Shown one piece after another: positions 7,281 through 15,490 of a stretch of DNA of 27,851 nt. The DNA lies in the NCBI GenBank assembly GCA_946479505.1, contig CAMLGC010000032.1, positions 1 through 27,851 on the forward strand, read 5' to 3'. This DNA comes from an uncultured Sphingomonadaceae bacterium (lineage in GTDB: Bacteria > Pseudomonadota > Alphaproteobacteria > Sphingomonadales > Sphingomonadaceae). Every line of letters starts with the position of its first letter. Position 1 is the stretch's first letter. Below the pieces are notes generated by a model. The model ran no database searches. It saw only the letters and a program-made list of their open reading frames with translations, and had not been told where the DNA came from. Both the position numbers and the translations under genes were made by a program.

Positions 7281-8429
7281 ATGCGCCCGAGCGATCTCCG
7301 CGTGGCCCTGTTCAGCGGCAACTACAATTACGTGCGCGACGGCGCCAACCAGGCGCTCAACCTGCTCGTCGGGCATCTGCTGGCGCGCGGGGTGAAGGTG
7401 CGCGTCTATTCGCCGACGGTGCCCGATCCCGCCTTCGAGGCGACGGGCGATCTCGTCGACGTGCCCGCGCTGCCGCTGATCGGCCGCGGCGAATACCGGA
7501 TGGCGGGCGGCCTCACCGCGCGCGTGCGGCGCGATCTCGCCGGCTTCGCACCCAATCTGATCCATGTCTCGGCGCCCGACTTCCTCGGTCATCGCGCCGT
7601 CAGCTACGCCCGGCGGCACGGTCTCGCCTCGCTTGCCTCGCTCCACACGCGCTTCGAGACCTATCCACGCTATTATGGCTTCGGCTTTCTCGAAGGCACG
7701 GCGGTGCAGTTGCTCCGCCGCTTCTACAGCCGCGTCGATCAGGTGATGGTGCCCACCCCGAGTATCGCCGCGCTGCTCGAGGACTGGGGCGTCGCGACGC
7801 CGATCGGCATCTGGTCGCGCGGAATCGACCATGACCGCTTCCGACCCGCGCGCCGCGATCTGGGCTGGCGTCGCGCGCTCGGCATCGGCGACGAAGAGCG
7901 CGCGATCGGTTTCCTCGGTCGGCTGGTGAAGGAGAAGGGGCTCGACGTCTTTGCCGACGTCGTCACCGAGCTCAGGCGGCGCGGCGTGCCGCACAAGGTG
8001 CTCGTTGTCGGCGAGGGGCCCGCGCGCGACTGGTTCGCGGAGCAAGTGCCCGAGGCGGTGTTTGCCGGTTTTCAATCGGGCGACGATCTCGGCCGTGCGG
8101 TCGCGTCGATGGACGTGTTCTTCAATCCCAGCGTCACGGAGACCTTCGGGAACGTCACGCTGGAGGCGATGTCCGCAGGCGTACCGGTCGTCGCCGCCCG
8201 TGCGACCGGGGCGGTCGATCTGCTCGATGAGGGCGAAACCGGCTTCCTCGTGCCCCCGCGCGACATCGCCGCTTATGCCGATGCGATCGAGCACATCGTC
8301 ACCGATCCTGACCTGCGCCATCGCATGGGCGCCGCGGGCCACGCCGAAGCGGCCGGCTATAGCTGGGAACGCGCCAATCAGGCGGTGCTCGACGCCTATC
8401 TCGCGCTGATGGTGCGGCACGCGGGCTGA
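7281..8429 (+). CDS. family 4 glycosyltransferase (GT-B fold)
   Basis: A 382-residue GT-B enzyme. The N-terminal Rossmann half begins LRVALFSGNYNYVRDGANQA, the usual Gly-rich acceptor-side loop of Glyco_transf_4. The C-terminal half contains IGFLGRLVKEKGLDVF (start of Glycos_transf_1) and the donor-site E-x7-E segment TETFGNVTLEAMSAGVPVV near residues 286-303. It resembles the SqdX/MgtA-like glycolipid mannosyl- or glycosyltransferases, and sphingomonads make glycosphingolipids, but donor and acceptor cannot be read from sequence. The ATG at 7281 lies 62 bases from the divergent GST start and no strong ribosome site is visible. It converges on the DUF2218 gene with 18 bases between stops. Confidence 0.88.
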   Translation: MRPSDLRVALFSGNYNYVRDGANQALNLLVGHLLARGVKVRVYSPTVPDPAFEATGDLVDVPALPLIGRGEYRMAGGLTARVRRDLAGFAPNLIHVSAPDFLGHRAVSYARRHGLASLASLHTRFETYPRYYGFGFLEGTAVQLLRRFYSRVDQVMVPTPSIAALLEDWGVATPIGIWSRGIDHDRFRPARRDLGWRRALGIGDEERAIGFLGRLVKEKGLDVFADVVTELRRRGVPHKVLVVGEGPARDWFAEQVPEAVFAGFQSGDDLGRAVASMDVFFNPSVTETFGNVTLEAMSAGVPVVAARATGAVDLLDEGETGFLVPPRDIAAYADAIEHIVTDPDLRHRMGAAGHAEAAGYSWERANQAVLDAYLALMVRHAG

Positions 8430-8447
8430 ACGACGCACCGGCTTTCG

Positions 8448-8732
8448 CTATCTCCACTCGCAGGTCAGCGGCGCTTCGCGGGATGCGAAGCGATCGATGT
8501 GGTTCTCCACGACCTCGCGCATGCGGTCCGCATCCTCTCCTTCCGGCACGCTGAGCTCGAGGTCGAGGCTCTCGCTATCAGCGCGCATCACGAGGTGGCT
8601 GCCGCCCGGAAAGTCGATTCTGCCCTCTTCCTCCGAGAAGACGACCGTCATCTTGTGGCTCCAATGTTTGGCGAGCTGCTGGAGGTATCGGCTGGCCGAA
8701 TGCGTCGGCACCCGCACGACCGAGAGGCTCAT
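8448..8732 (-). CDS. DUF2218 domain protein
   Basis: The protein has 94 residues and matches the DUF2218 pattern: RVPTHSASRYLQQLAKHW near the N-terminus, then FSEEEGRIDFPGGSHLVMRA and an end reading FASREAPLTCEW. DUF2218 is found alone or fused to siderophore-interacting FAD-dependent ferric reductases, so a link to iron handling is likely by association; its own activity is unknown. The ATG at 8732 overlaps the stop of the PadR gene by four bases (ATGA, 8729-8732), so the two form a coupled bicistron. No siderophore-interacting protein is present in this window. Confidence 0.88.
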   Translation of the reverse strand: MSLSVVRVPTHSASRYLQQLAKHWSHKMTVVFSEEEGRIDFPGGSHLVMRADSESLDLELSVPEGEDADRMREVVENHIDRFASREAPLTCEWR

Positions 8733-9340
8733 TTGAGCCGCTCGATCTTCTGCGCGGCCTCGTCGATGATCGCCGCGACGTCGAGCAGCGTCTCGGCGGC
8801 GACATCGTCGCGCATCAGGCGATGCTGGAGCACCTGGCGCAGATTGCCCATCGCGCGGCGGATCGGGGCGCCGTCGGTGCGCTCGCGCATCTCGCCGACC
8901 GCCGCCAACCGCGCCATCAGCGCCGCGACCAGTTCCTCGTTCTCGGCGAGGTGGGCGCGCCCCGCTTCGGTGATCGCGAACAGCTTCTTGGCGCCTTCGG
9001 CCTTCTGCTCGGCGATCAGGTCCATCTCGTCGAGCATCGCCAGCGTCGGATAGACTACGCCGGGGCTCGGCACATAGGCGCCGCCCGTCATCTCCTCGAC
9101 CAGGCGGATCAGGTCGTAGCCGTGGCGCGGCTCGTCGGCGATCAGCTTCAGCAGCACCAGCCGAAGCTCGCCTCCGTCGAACATCCGCCGCCCGCGGCCC
9201 CGGCCCATGCCGCGGCCGTCGCGATCGCGCCAGTCGCGCCCGTCGAACGCCACGTCGAAGGGGCCGCCGCGCCCGCGCGGCCCGAATCCGCGGCGCCCGC
9301 CGTGCTTGCCGCCGCAGCGGCCGTGCTGATGATTGAACAT
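8729..9340 (-). CDS. PadR-family repressor, YqjI-like, with His/Cys/Gly/Arg-rich N-terminus
   Basis: The protein has 203 residues. Residues 1-52 are low-complexity Gly/Arg/Asp with His4, His6, Cys9 and His13. Residues ~57-127 form the PadR winged helix: GELRLVLLKLIADEPRHGY, then AYVPSPGVVYPTLAMLDE. The C-terminal helices should form the dimer. The layout matches E. coli YqjI, a PadR-like repressor whose His/Cys-rich N-terminus binds nickel or iron and which controls the ferric reductase gene yqjH. Here the N-terminus has fewer metal ligands than YqjI. ATG 9340 has AGGA seven bases upstream; an in-frame earlier start would run through the palindromic operator. The partner gene DUF2218 overlaps its stop. 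Confidence 0.9.
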   Translation of the reverse strand: MFNHQHGRCGGKHGGRRGFGPRGRGGPFDVAFDGRDWRDRDGRGMGRGRGRRMFDGGELRLVLLKLIADEPRHGYDLIRLVEEMTGGAYVPSPGVVYPTLAMLDEMDLIAEQKAEGAKKLFAITEAGRAHLAENEELVAALMARLAAVGEMRERTDGAPIRRAMGNLRQVLQHRLMRDDVAAETLLDVAAIIDEAAQKIERLK

Positions 9341-9368
9341 TGCTGCATCCTGCCTGTGTTGAGATCGC

Positions 9369-9386
9369 TCTAAGATATATCTTAGA
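9369..9386. promoter_or_regulatory. 18-base perfect palindrome, likely PadR operator
   Basis: The sequence TCTAAGATATATCTTAGA is identical to its reverse complement. It begins 29 bases upstream of the padR ATG (9340, minus strand) and 59 bases upstream of the rarA ATG (9445, plus strand). It is an isolated AT-rich stretch in GC-rich DNA. PadR repressors commonly bind such dyads and repress their own genes, so autoregulation is the simplest reading. Confidence 0.7.
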
Positions 9387-9444
9387 TGCGACGAAGCAAG
9401 ACTCCGCTGCAATTATTTTCGCGTGCGTCTATCTTCTCCGAACG

Positions 9445-10761
9445 ATGGCCGACCTTTTTGCCGATCATGAATCCGCTCTTCCCGAAGCGCCGCCCGCCGA
9501 CGACGCGCCGCTCGCCGATCGCCTGCGGCCGCGCCGGCTCGACGACGTCGTGGGCCAGGAGCACCTGACGGGTCCCGAGGGCGCGATCGGCCGCATGGTC
9601 GCGGCGGGCAAGCTCTCGTCGATGATCCTGTGGGGGCCGCCCGGCACCGGCAAGACGACGATCGCCCGGCTGCTCGCCGACGCCGTGGGGCTGCGCTTCG
9701 TCTCGATCTCGGCGGTGTTTTCCGGCGTCGCGGACCTCAAGAAGGCGTTCGCCGAGGCCAAAGAGCACGCACGGATCGGCAAGCGCACGCTCCTGTTCGT
9801 GGACGAGATTCACCGCTTCAATCGCGCGCAGCAGGACGGCTTCCTGCCCTATGTCGAGAACGGCACCGTCACCCTGGTGGGCGCGACGACCGAGAATCCC
9901 AGTTTCGAGCTCAACGCCGCGCTGCTCAGCCGCGCGCAGGTGCTGATCCTCCACCGGCTCGGCCACGACGCGCTCGCGACATTGCTCGATCGCGCCGAGG
10001 CGGTGGAGGATCGTCCGCTCCCCCTCATTCCGCCCGCCCGCGACGCGCTGGTCGCCAGCGCCGACGGCGACGGCCGCTTCCTCCTCAACCAGGCCGAGAC
10101 GCTGTTCTCGGTCGATCTCGACGGCCCGCTCGATCCCGCGGGGCTCTCGGCCTTCCTCCAGCGCCGCGTCGCGGTCTACGACAAGGATCGCGAGGGGCAT
10201 TACAACCTCATCTCGGCGCTCCACAAATCGATCCGCGGCAGCGACCCGCAAGCGGCGCTCTATTATCTCGCGCGGATGCTCACCGCCGGCGAGGAGCCGC
10301 TCTATCTGCTTCGCCGCCTGACGCGTGCCGCGATCGAGGATATCGGCCTCGCCGATCCGCAGGCGCTCGTACAATGCCTCGCCGCCAAGGATACGTACGA
10401 GTTCCTCGGCTCGCCCGAAGGCGAGCTCGCGATCGTCCAGGCGTGCCTCTATCTCGCGACCGCGCCCAAATCGAACGCCGCATACAAGGCGGCCGGCGCC
10501 GCATGGCGGTCGGCGAAGGAAACGGGCTCGCTGATGCCGCCCCAGAACATCCTCAACGCGCCCACCAAGCTGATGAAGGAGATCGGCTATGGTAAGGGCT
10601 ATTCCTACGATCACGACACCGAGGAGGGCTTTTCGGGCGCGGGCTACTGGCCCGAGGAAATGGCGCCGCAAACCTTCTACACGCCCACCGACCGCGGCAT
10701 GGAGAAGCGCATCGCCGAACGCATGGCGTGGTGGCAGGACTTGCGGGAGCGCAAGCGATGA
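9445..10761 (+). CDS. rarA: replication-associated recombination protein RarA (MgsA), AAA+ ATPase
   Basis: The protein has 438 residues from ATG 9445. Walker A GPPGTGKT is at 64-71, Walker B LLFVDEIHRF at 116-125, and sensor 1 lies in LVGATTENPSFELN. The C-terminal half is the RarA/WRNIP1 tetramerisation region, with HYNLISALHKSIRGSDPQAA and later PPQNILNAPTKLMKEIGYG. RarA acts at stalled forks with RecA and SSB and resembles clamp-loader subunits. Upstream in-frame codons back to 9340 were rejected as the start because they cross the PadR operator and lack coding character. The family usually starts close to ADRLRPRRLDDVVGQEHL, as here. It overlaps the next gene by ATGA. Confidence 0.96.
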   Translation: MADLFADHESALPEAPPADDAPLADRLRPRRLDDVVGQEHLTGPEGAIGRMVAAGKLSSMILWGPPGTGKTTIARLLADAVGLRFVSISAVFSGVADLKKAFAEAKEHARIGKRTLLFVDEIHRFNRAQQDGFLPYVENGTVTLVGATTENPSFELNAALLSRAQVLILHRLGHDALATLLDRAEAVEDRPLPLIPPARDALVASADGDGRFLLNQAETLFSVDLDGPLDPAGLSAFLQRRVAVYDKDREGHYNLISALHKSIRGSDPQAALYYLARMLTAGEEPLYLLRRLTRAAIEDIGLADPQALVQCLAAKDTYEFLGSPEGELAIVQACLYLATAPKSNAAYKAAGAAWRSAKETGSLMPPQNILNAPTKLMKEIGYGKGYSYDHDTEEGFSGAGYWPEEMAPQTFYTPTDRGMEKRIAERMAWWQDLRERKR

Positions 10762-11108
10762 TCACCTTCGACGATGCGGTCGCCTACGCGCTGACGCTCC
10801 CCGATACCGAGCGGTCGACCAGCTACGGCAAGCCCGCCGTGAAGATCGCGTCGAACGGCCGGGCCTTCCTCTACACCGGGCACGAGCAGGACAGCTCGTT
10901 CGGCATCGCGCTCGACCTCGACACGGTCGAGATGCTCAAGGAAACCGACCCCGCGACCTTCTGGCAGAGCCCGCATTACGAAGGCTGGCCCGCGGTGCTG
11001 ATCCGCTACGACAGCCCCGATCCCGATCGCGTCCGCGCGATGATCGAGCGCTCGCGCGACTGGACCGCGGCCAAACCGAAGGCCCGCCCGCGCAAGAAGA
11101 AGGCGTGA
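10758..11108 (+). CDS. MmcQ/YjbR family protein
   Basis: A 116-residue protein with the YjbR fold pattern: AVAYALTLPDTERSTSYGKP near the N-terminus, an AFLYTGHEQDSSFGIAL strand, then MLKETDPATFWQSPHYEGWP and the basic tail KPKARPRKKKA. YjbR-type proteins have a double-wing fold similar to some DNA-binding domains; the lysine/arginine tail would suit nucleic-acid contact, but function is unproven. ATG 10758 overlaps the rarA stop by four bases (ATGA), and its own stop overlaps the next GTG by four bases, so the three genes look like one translationally coupled unit. Confidence 0.85.
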   Translation: MITFDDAVAYALTLPDTERSTSYGKPAVKIASNGRAFLYTGHEQDSSFGIALDLDTVEMLKETDPATFWQSPHYEGWPAVLIRYDSPDPDRVRAMIERSRDWTAAKPKARPRKKKA

Positions 11109-11977
11109 GGCGCTTCGCCCATTTCGCCGCGATCGACTGGTCGGGCGCGATCGGGCCGCGGCAGAAGGGGCTCGCGATCGGGCTGTGCGGCATCGGCGAC
11201 GCCGCGCCGGTCCTGGTCCGCCCGGGCCATGTCTGGTCGCGCGCCGAGGTGCTCGACTGGCTGCGCGAGGGCATGCCGGAGAACACGCTGGTCGGGCTCG
11301 ATCTCGGGCTTTCGCTCCCGTTCGCGGACGAGGGCGCTTTCTTTCCCGGGTGGAGCGGCAGCCCGTCGGACGCGCGCGGGCTATGGGCGTTCGTCGACCG
11401 CCTATGCGCCGCCGACCCGCACCTTGCCGCCACCGCGTTCGTCGATCACCCCGAAGCTTCCCGTCATTTCCGACGGCACGGCGGCCGCACCGGCGATCGG
11501 TTCGGCATCGGCCGCGGGCGGCTGCGCGTTACCGAGGTCGCACAGCGCGAACAGGGCCTCAATCCCACCAGCAATCTCAACCTCGTCGGTGCCGCGCAGG
11601 TCGGAAAATCGAGCCTCACCGGCATGCGCGTCCTCCACCGCCTCGGGCGCGCGCTGCCGATCTGGCCCTTCGATCCCGTTCCCGCGAAAGGGTCGCTCGT
11701 CGTCGAAATCTATACCAGCATCGCCGCCCTGGCCGGCGGTCGTCCGCGAGGACGTACCAAGATGACGACGGTCGAAGCGCTCGACGAAGCTCTCACCCAC
11801 CCGGCGATCGGGAGCGATCCCGTCGGGGGCGGCGGCGCGATCGACGATCACAGCGCCGACGCGCTCCTCACCGCAGCATGGCTGCGCGCCAATGCGCACC
11901 GGCCGGAACTATGGCGCCCCCATGGCCTCACCCCGGAGCTCGCGCGTGCCGAGGGCTGGACCTTCGGCGTCGTCTGA
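11105..11977 (+). CDS. predicted nuclease with RNase H-like fold (DUF429-like)
   Basis: A 290-residue protein from GTG 11105, which forms a GTGA overlap with the YjbR gene. Acidic residues sit at RNase H-like positions: Asp11 in FAAIDWSGA at the end of strand 1, Asp66 in LVGLDLGLSLPF after a strand and helix, and Asp247/Asp248 with Asp252 in IDDHSADALLTAAWL near the C-terminus. This resembles DUF429-type predicted nucleases, which end in a D-x-x-DA helix. I am confident of the gene and moderately confident of the fold; nuclease activity is inference. Its coupling to rarA and a YjbR gene suggests a role in DNA metabolism. The tRNA-Thr gene begins 22 bases after its stop. Confidence 0.75.
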   Translation: MRRFAHFAAIDWSGAIGPRQKGLAIGLCGIGDAAPVLVRPGHVWSRAEVLDWLREGMPENTLVGLDLGLSLPFADEGAFFPGWSGSPSDARGLWAFVDRLCAADPHLAATAFVDHPEASRHFRRHGGRTGDRFGIGRGRLRVTEVAQREQGLNPTSNLNLVGAAQVGKSSLTGMRVLHRLGRALPIWPFDPVPAKGSLVVEIYTSIAALAGGRPRGRTKMTTVEALDEALTHPAIGSDPVGGGGAIDDHSADALLTAAWLRANAHRPELWRPHGLTPELARAEGWTFGVV

Positions 11978-11999
11978 CGCATGGGCGATAAACGGGCAC

Positions 12000-12075
12000 G
12001 CCGGTTTAGCTCAGTTGGTAGAGCAGCGGTTTTGTAAACCGAAGGTCGCGGGTTCAAATCCTGCAACCGGCACCA
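12000..12075 (+). tRNA. tRNA-Thr (anticodon UGU)
   Basis: The 76-base cloverleaf has acceptor stem GCCGGTT paired with AACCGGC, D arm GCTC-AGTTGGTA-GAGC, anticodon loop TTTGTAA giving UGU (reads ACA), and T arm CGGGTTCAAATCCTG with one non-standard closing pair region. The discriminator is A and CCA is encoded (12073-12075). It stands alone, 22 bases after the predicted nuclease gene, so its promoter probably lies inside that gene's 3' end. No terminator with a T-run is visible after it. Confidence 0.96.
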
Positions 12076-12193
12076 TCCGCATCGCCACGATTGCTGCCGA
12101 TCGTCCAGCTCCTCATGCGCCAGCCGCTTCAACGCGGGCGTCCGTTATGGTAATTGACGGGGATCAGCATAGGGACCGGAAAGGCGATCCGGA

Positions 12194-13993
12194 ATGGCGC
12201 AGGCGGGCGAGATGGAACGCGGTCGGTGGCCACCCGACGCGCTTCCAAATCTGGCGCCGGGAATCGCTGCCAAGGTACGATTCGCCTGGCTGGGGCTTTT
12301 CCTTCTGGTCGCGGCGATCCAGCTTGCCGGATTCGGCTTCGTTCTGTTCGATAGCTATCGGGTGAACCCCGCTTTTTATGCGGTCGGGATTTCCACCGAA
12401 TTCGACGACGAGGACCGGGTCGTCGTCGAGCCATTGCGCGCCGATGTCACGGCGGCGGGCGTCGTCGCCGGTGCCCGGATAGCCTCGATTGCGGGTCGGC
12501 GTTTCGGGGCCGATGCCTCCTCGCTCTCGCTGGCCCGCACGCTCATGGCAGCGCCCGGTGACACCGTGCCGATCGGCTTTCGCAATCCCGACGGCCGCGA
12601 GATGAAAGTTCACATCAGTCGATCGTCACGCGCCCGCGCTGTCGCGACGCCGATCCCCATGTCCGTCAATCTGCGAATGGTCATCAGGCTGTTCTTCACG
12701 CTGCTCTGTTCGGCGGCCCTGCTGGGGTCGAGCATCGTGCTGCTGCTCCGCCGTCCCGGGGATCCGCTGGCGATCCTGTTCGGTTTCGGCTTTCTGGGAA
12801 TCGCGGCGAGTGTCGATCCGCCCCTGTTGATGTGGCTTTCGATCGGCGCCGGCTGGGTGATCGACATTGTGACGGGTGTGTGGTGGACGCTGCTGGTGAT
12901 CGCGCTGGCGAGCTTTCCCAATGGATCGTTCACCCCGCCGTGGCTTCGCTGGTCTCTGGTCGCTGCGCCGCTGCTCGGACTGGCACTGGCGCTCGACCGG
13001 TTGGGCGACGTGTCCTCGCTGCTGGTGGGTATATGCGTGCCTTTGATGCTGATCGCGGCGCAGGTGATGCGCTACCGCCGGCTTCGACCGGGGCCGGAGC
13101 GGCAACAGATCAAATGGGCCGCCTTCGGGTTCGCGGCGGGATTTGTGCTGGTGGGCGTAGCGCTCGGCTTGTCGCTCGCGCCGTATGACGACTGGCCGGC
13201 GGCCGTGCGCGGCGCCTGGTTGCTGGTCACGGTGTGCCTCTTCAATCTCGGCTTCGCGGTCATGCCGCTCGGCCTTCTCGTGTCGCTGATCCGTTACCGG
13301 CTGTGGGATGTGGACCGGATCATCTCGCGTTCGGTGGCCTATACGCTCCTCACAGGAGGAATCGGGCTGTTCTGGGCAATCCTGTCGGAACTGACGAAGC
13401 AGATCGTCGCAACATTGCTCGGGCCCGGCCACGTGACGCTGGCGCTCGCCATCGGGGCCATGGTGGCGGTGGGCGTGTTCGCGCCCACGCAACGATTGAC
13501 GTTGAAATGGTCGAAGCGGCGCTTCAATCCCACCCGCCTCGATCTGGAACAACTGCCCAAACGGCTGCGCGTCTGGCGCGAGCGCTGCGACGTCCCCCAG
13601 GTCGCCGCCCGCGCGCTCGACGTGGCGTTGCGCGCGCTCCATGCGCCCGCGGGCGCGATCCTGGCACGCACGCCGACGGGCCGCGCGCTGCTCGCCAGCC
13701 GCAACGTTGCCGAAAACGAGGCCGTAACGCCAGCAAAGACGCCCGGCGGGTTCGTGTTGCACCTCGAGGACGAGGATGGGCTGGCGGGCTGGTTGGTGCT
13801 CTCGCCGCGCGAAGATGGCTCGCGCTTTTCGAGATCCGATCTCGCCGCGCTCGGCGCCGTTGCCGGCCCGCTTGCCGCAGCGCTCCGGATCGCCGCGCCC
13901 GCCGCACCGCGCGAGACAGCGGTTCTCAACATGCTCGACGAGGTCCAGCAGCGGCTCGCCAAGCTCGAGCAAAAAGAGGTCCGCCCGACCTGA
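12194..13993 (+). CDS. ComP-like membrane sensor protein without a kinase domain
   Basis: The protein has 599 residues. A helix at ~30-52 is followed by a PDZ-like extracytoplasmic domain at ~78-142 (AAGVVAGARIASIAGRRF, then APGDTVPIGFRNPDG). About eight further helices lie between 160 and 430, with ERQQIKWAAFGF at 302-313 and LIRYRLWDVDRIISRSVAYT at 365-384. A GAF-like domain follows at ~445-575, and the C-terminus is LDEVQQRLAKLEQ, a possible short coiled coil. The layout matches the input half of ComP/LiaS-like histidine kinases, but there is no dimerisation helix with His and no ATP-binding domain. No response regulator is next to it. ATG 12194 is the longest start; ATG 12212 is possible. 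Confidence 0.8.
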   Translation: MAQAGEMERGRWPPDALPNLAPGIAAKVRFAWLGLFLLVAAIQLAGFGFVLFDSYRVNPAFYAVGISTEFDDEDRVVVEPLRADVTAAGVVAGARIASIAGRRFGADASSLSLARTLMAAPGDTVPIGFRNPDGREMKVHISRSSRARAVATPIPMSVNLRMVIRLFFTLLCSAALLGSSIVLLLRRPGDPLAILFGFGFLGIAASVDPPLLMWLSIGAGWVIDIVTGVWWTLLVIALASFPNGSFTPPWLRWSLVAAPLLGLALALDRLGDVSSLLVGICVPLMLIAAQVMRYRRLRPGPERQQIKWAAFGFAAGFVLVGVALGLSLAPYDDWPAAVRGAWLLVTVCLFNLGFAVMPLGLLVSLIRYRLWDVDRIISRSVAYTLLTGGIGLFWAILSELTKQIVATLLGPGHVTLALAIGAMVAVGVFAPTQRLTLKWSKRRFNPTRLDLEQLPKRLRVWRERCDVPQVAARALDVALRALHAPAGAILARTPTGRALLASRNVAENEAVTPAKTPGGFVLHLEDEDGLAGWLVLSPREDGSRFSRSDLAALGAVAGPLAAALRIAAPAAPRETAVLNMLDEVQQRLAKLEQKEVRPT

Positions 13994-14128
13994 TCGTCGC
14001 AAGGCGATCCAAGAGTGAGTGCCTCGCGATGTCGCGCTGGTGACGGGCCTCGGCCCGCCTCGGTGTGTCGGCACCGGGCACCATCCTGCTTGCCCGCGAC
14101 GCGATAGCGCTCTAGTCGGCGCTCGCGC

Positions 14129-15490
14129 ATGGAGAACGAGCATCCGCCCCGCCGCTTCGCCCGCCTGCCGAGCGGCGTGCGTGCGGCGGCGCGCAATCTC
14201 GGCTGGCTGCTCGCGAGCCGCGGTGTGCTCGCGGTGCTGTCGCTCGTCTATCTCGGCGTCGCGACGCGCACGCTCGGCGCCGCGGATTTCGGGCGTTTTG
14301 CGCTCATCACCGGCGCCTCGCAGGCGATCGCGCTCCTGGTCGGTTTCCAGACATGGCAGATCGTCGTCCGCTACGGCGTCGACCACGTCAATTCGGGCGA
14401 CGAGCAGGGCCTGGCGGCGCTGCTTCGCGCATGCCTCGGCCTCGATGCGCTGAGCGCGATCGCGGGGATCGGCTTCACGATTCTGATCCTCGCGATCTGG
14501 GGTGGCGATTTCGGGATCACGCCCGATCTGATGCGCGCGACCCTGCTCTTCGCGATTGTCCAGCTCGTCACCATCCGCTCGACCCCGCTCGGCATTCTGC
14601 GCCTGCGCGACCGCTTTTCGCTCTCGGCGCTCGCCGACAGCATGACGCCGGTCACGCGCTTCGTCGGCGCGGGCCTCGCGCTTGCGCTGCGCCCCACGAT
14701 CGAAGGCTTCCTGCTCGCCTGGGCCGCCGCCGAGCTGGTGACGGCGGGCGCCTATTGGATCATTCTCGCGCGCACCGGAGACCTTGCCCTCATCGGCAGA
14801 CGCCCGCCCGCCAGCCGTCATCTGCTCGCCGACAATCCGGGGCTCGTCCGTTTCACGCTCAGCACCAATGCGAGCGCCACGCTCAGCCTTTCGACCAAGC
14901 ATGTGCCGCTGCTGCTCGTCGGCGGCTATGTCGGCCCCGCGGCGGCGGGCGCCTTCCGGCTCGCCTTTCAGATTGCGCAGGCGCTCGCCAAATTGTCGCA
15001 GCTCCTCGCGCGCGCGGCGTTCCCGGAAATCGTCCGCGCGGTGCGCTCACCCGCGGCATCTCGGCTGCCGCAAATGCTCGCGCGGCTGTTCTGGGCGTCG
15101 TCGGCGGCGGCCCTCGTCATTCTCGTTCTGGTGGGAATCGCGGGCAAGCCGATTCTGATCCTGGTCGGCGGCAGCAGCTTCGCCGATGCCGGGCCATTGC
15201 TGCTCTGGCTCGCCGCCGCGGGGTGCGTCGATCTCGCGACCGTGAGCTTCGAGCCGGTGCTGATGGCGGTCCACCGCGCCGGCACCGCGATGGTCGCGCG
15301 CGCGGTCGCGGTGGCGGTGCTTCTGGCGACGACGATCACGCTGCTGCCCCGGATGGGCGAGATCGGCGCCGGCATCGGCGTGCTCGCGGGCTCACTCGCG
15401 GGCGCCGTTCTACTCGGAGCGGCGGTGATCCATTACGCCGCGAGCACCCGCGTGCCCGAAGCCGATCAGCCGGTGCGCCCCACGAGCTGA
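14129..15490 (+). CDS. polysaccharide/oligosaccharide flippase (MOP superfamily, Wzx-like)
   Basis: A 453-residue polytopic membrane protein with about twelve to fourteen helices. The start GWLLASRGVLAVLSLVYLGV followed by TRTLGAADFGRFALI is the standard N-terminal pattern of Wzx/MurJ-type exporters (Polysacc_synt). These proteins flip lipid-linked saccharides or other lipid-linked intermediates across the inner membrane. It faces the minus-strand lipid head-group genes, overlapping the MobA-like gene by 25 bases at the 3' ends, so it may move their product. That link is inference. ATG 14129 lies 135 bases after the sensor gene; no clear ribosome site precedes it. Confidence 0.87.
   Translation: MENEHPPRRFARLPSGVRAAARNLGWLLASRGVLAVLSLVYLGVATRTLGAADFGRFALITGASQAIALLVGFQTWQIVVRYGVDHVNSGDEQGLAALLRACLGLDALSAIAGIGFTILILAIWGGDFGITPDLMRATLLFAIVQLVTIRSTPLGILRLRDRFSLSALADSMTPVTRFVGAGLALALRPTIEGFLLAWAAAELVTAGAYWIILARTGDLALIGRRPPASRHLLADNPGLVRFTLSTNASATLSLSTKHVPLLLVGGYVGPAAAGAFRLAFQIAQALAKLSQLLARAAFPEIVRAVRSPAASRLPQMLARLFWASSAAALVILVLVGIAGKPILILVGGSSFADAGPLLLWLAAAGCVDLATVSFEPVLMAVHRAGTAMVARAVAVAVLLATTITLLPRMGEIGAGIGVLAGSLAGAVLLGAAVIHYAASTRVPEADQPVRPTS

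Noticed and set aside
11892..12365. Open frame across the tRNA-Thr gene with the peptide AGLAQLVEQRFCKPKVAGSN
   Set aside because: This is the well-known false protein produced by translating a tRNA gene; the opposite-strand frame at 11848-12132 (LQDLNPRPSVYKTAALPTEL) is the matching artefact.
14043..14054. GGGCC-TC-GGCCC hairpin after the sensor gene as a terminator
   Set aside because: The loop is two bases and no T-run follows; short GC palindromes are frequent in such DNA.
12626..14902. A 758-codon open frame antisense to the sensor and flippase genes
   Set aside because: It has Arg/Gln/Glu/Ala-rich shadow composition, no domain, and spans two real genes and their spacer.
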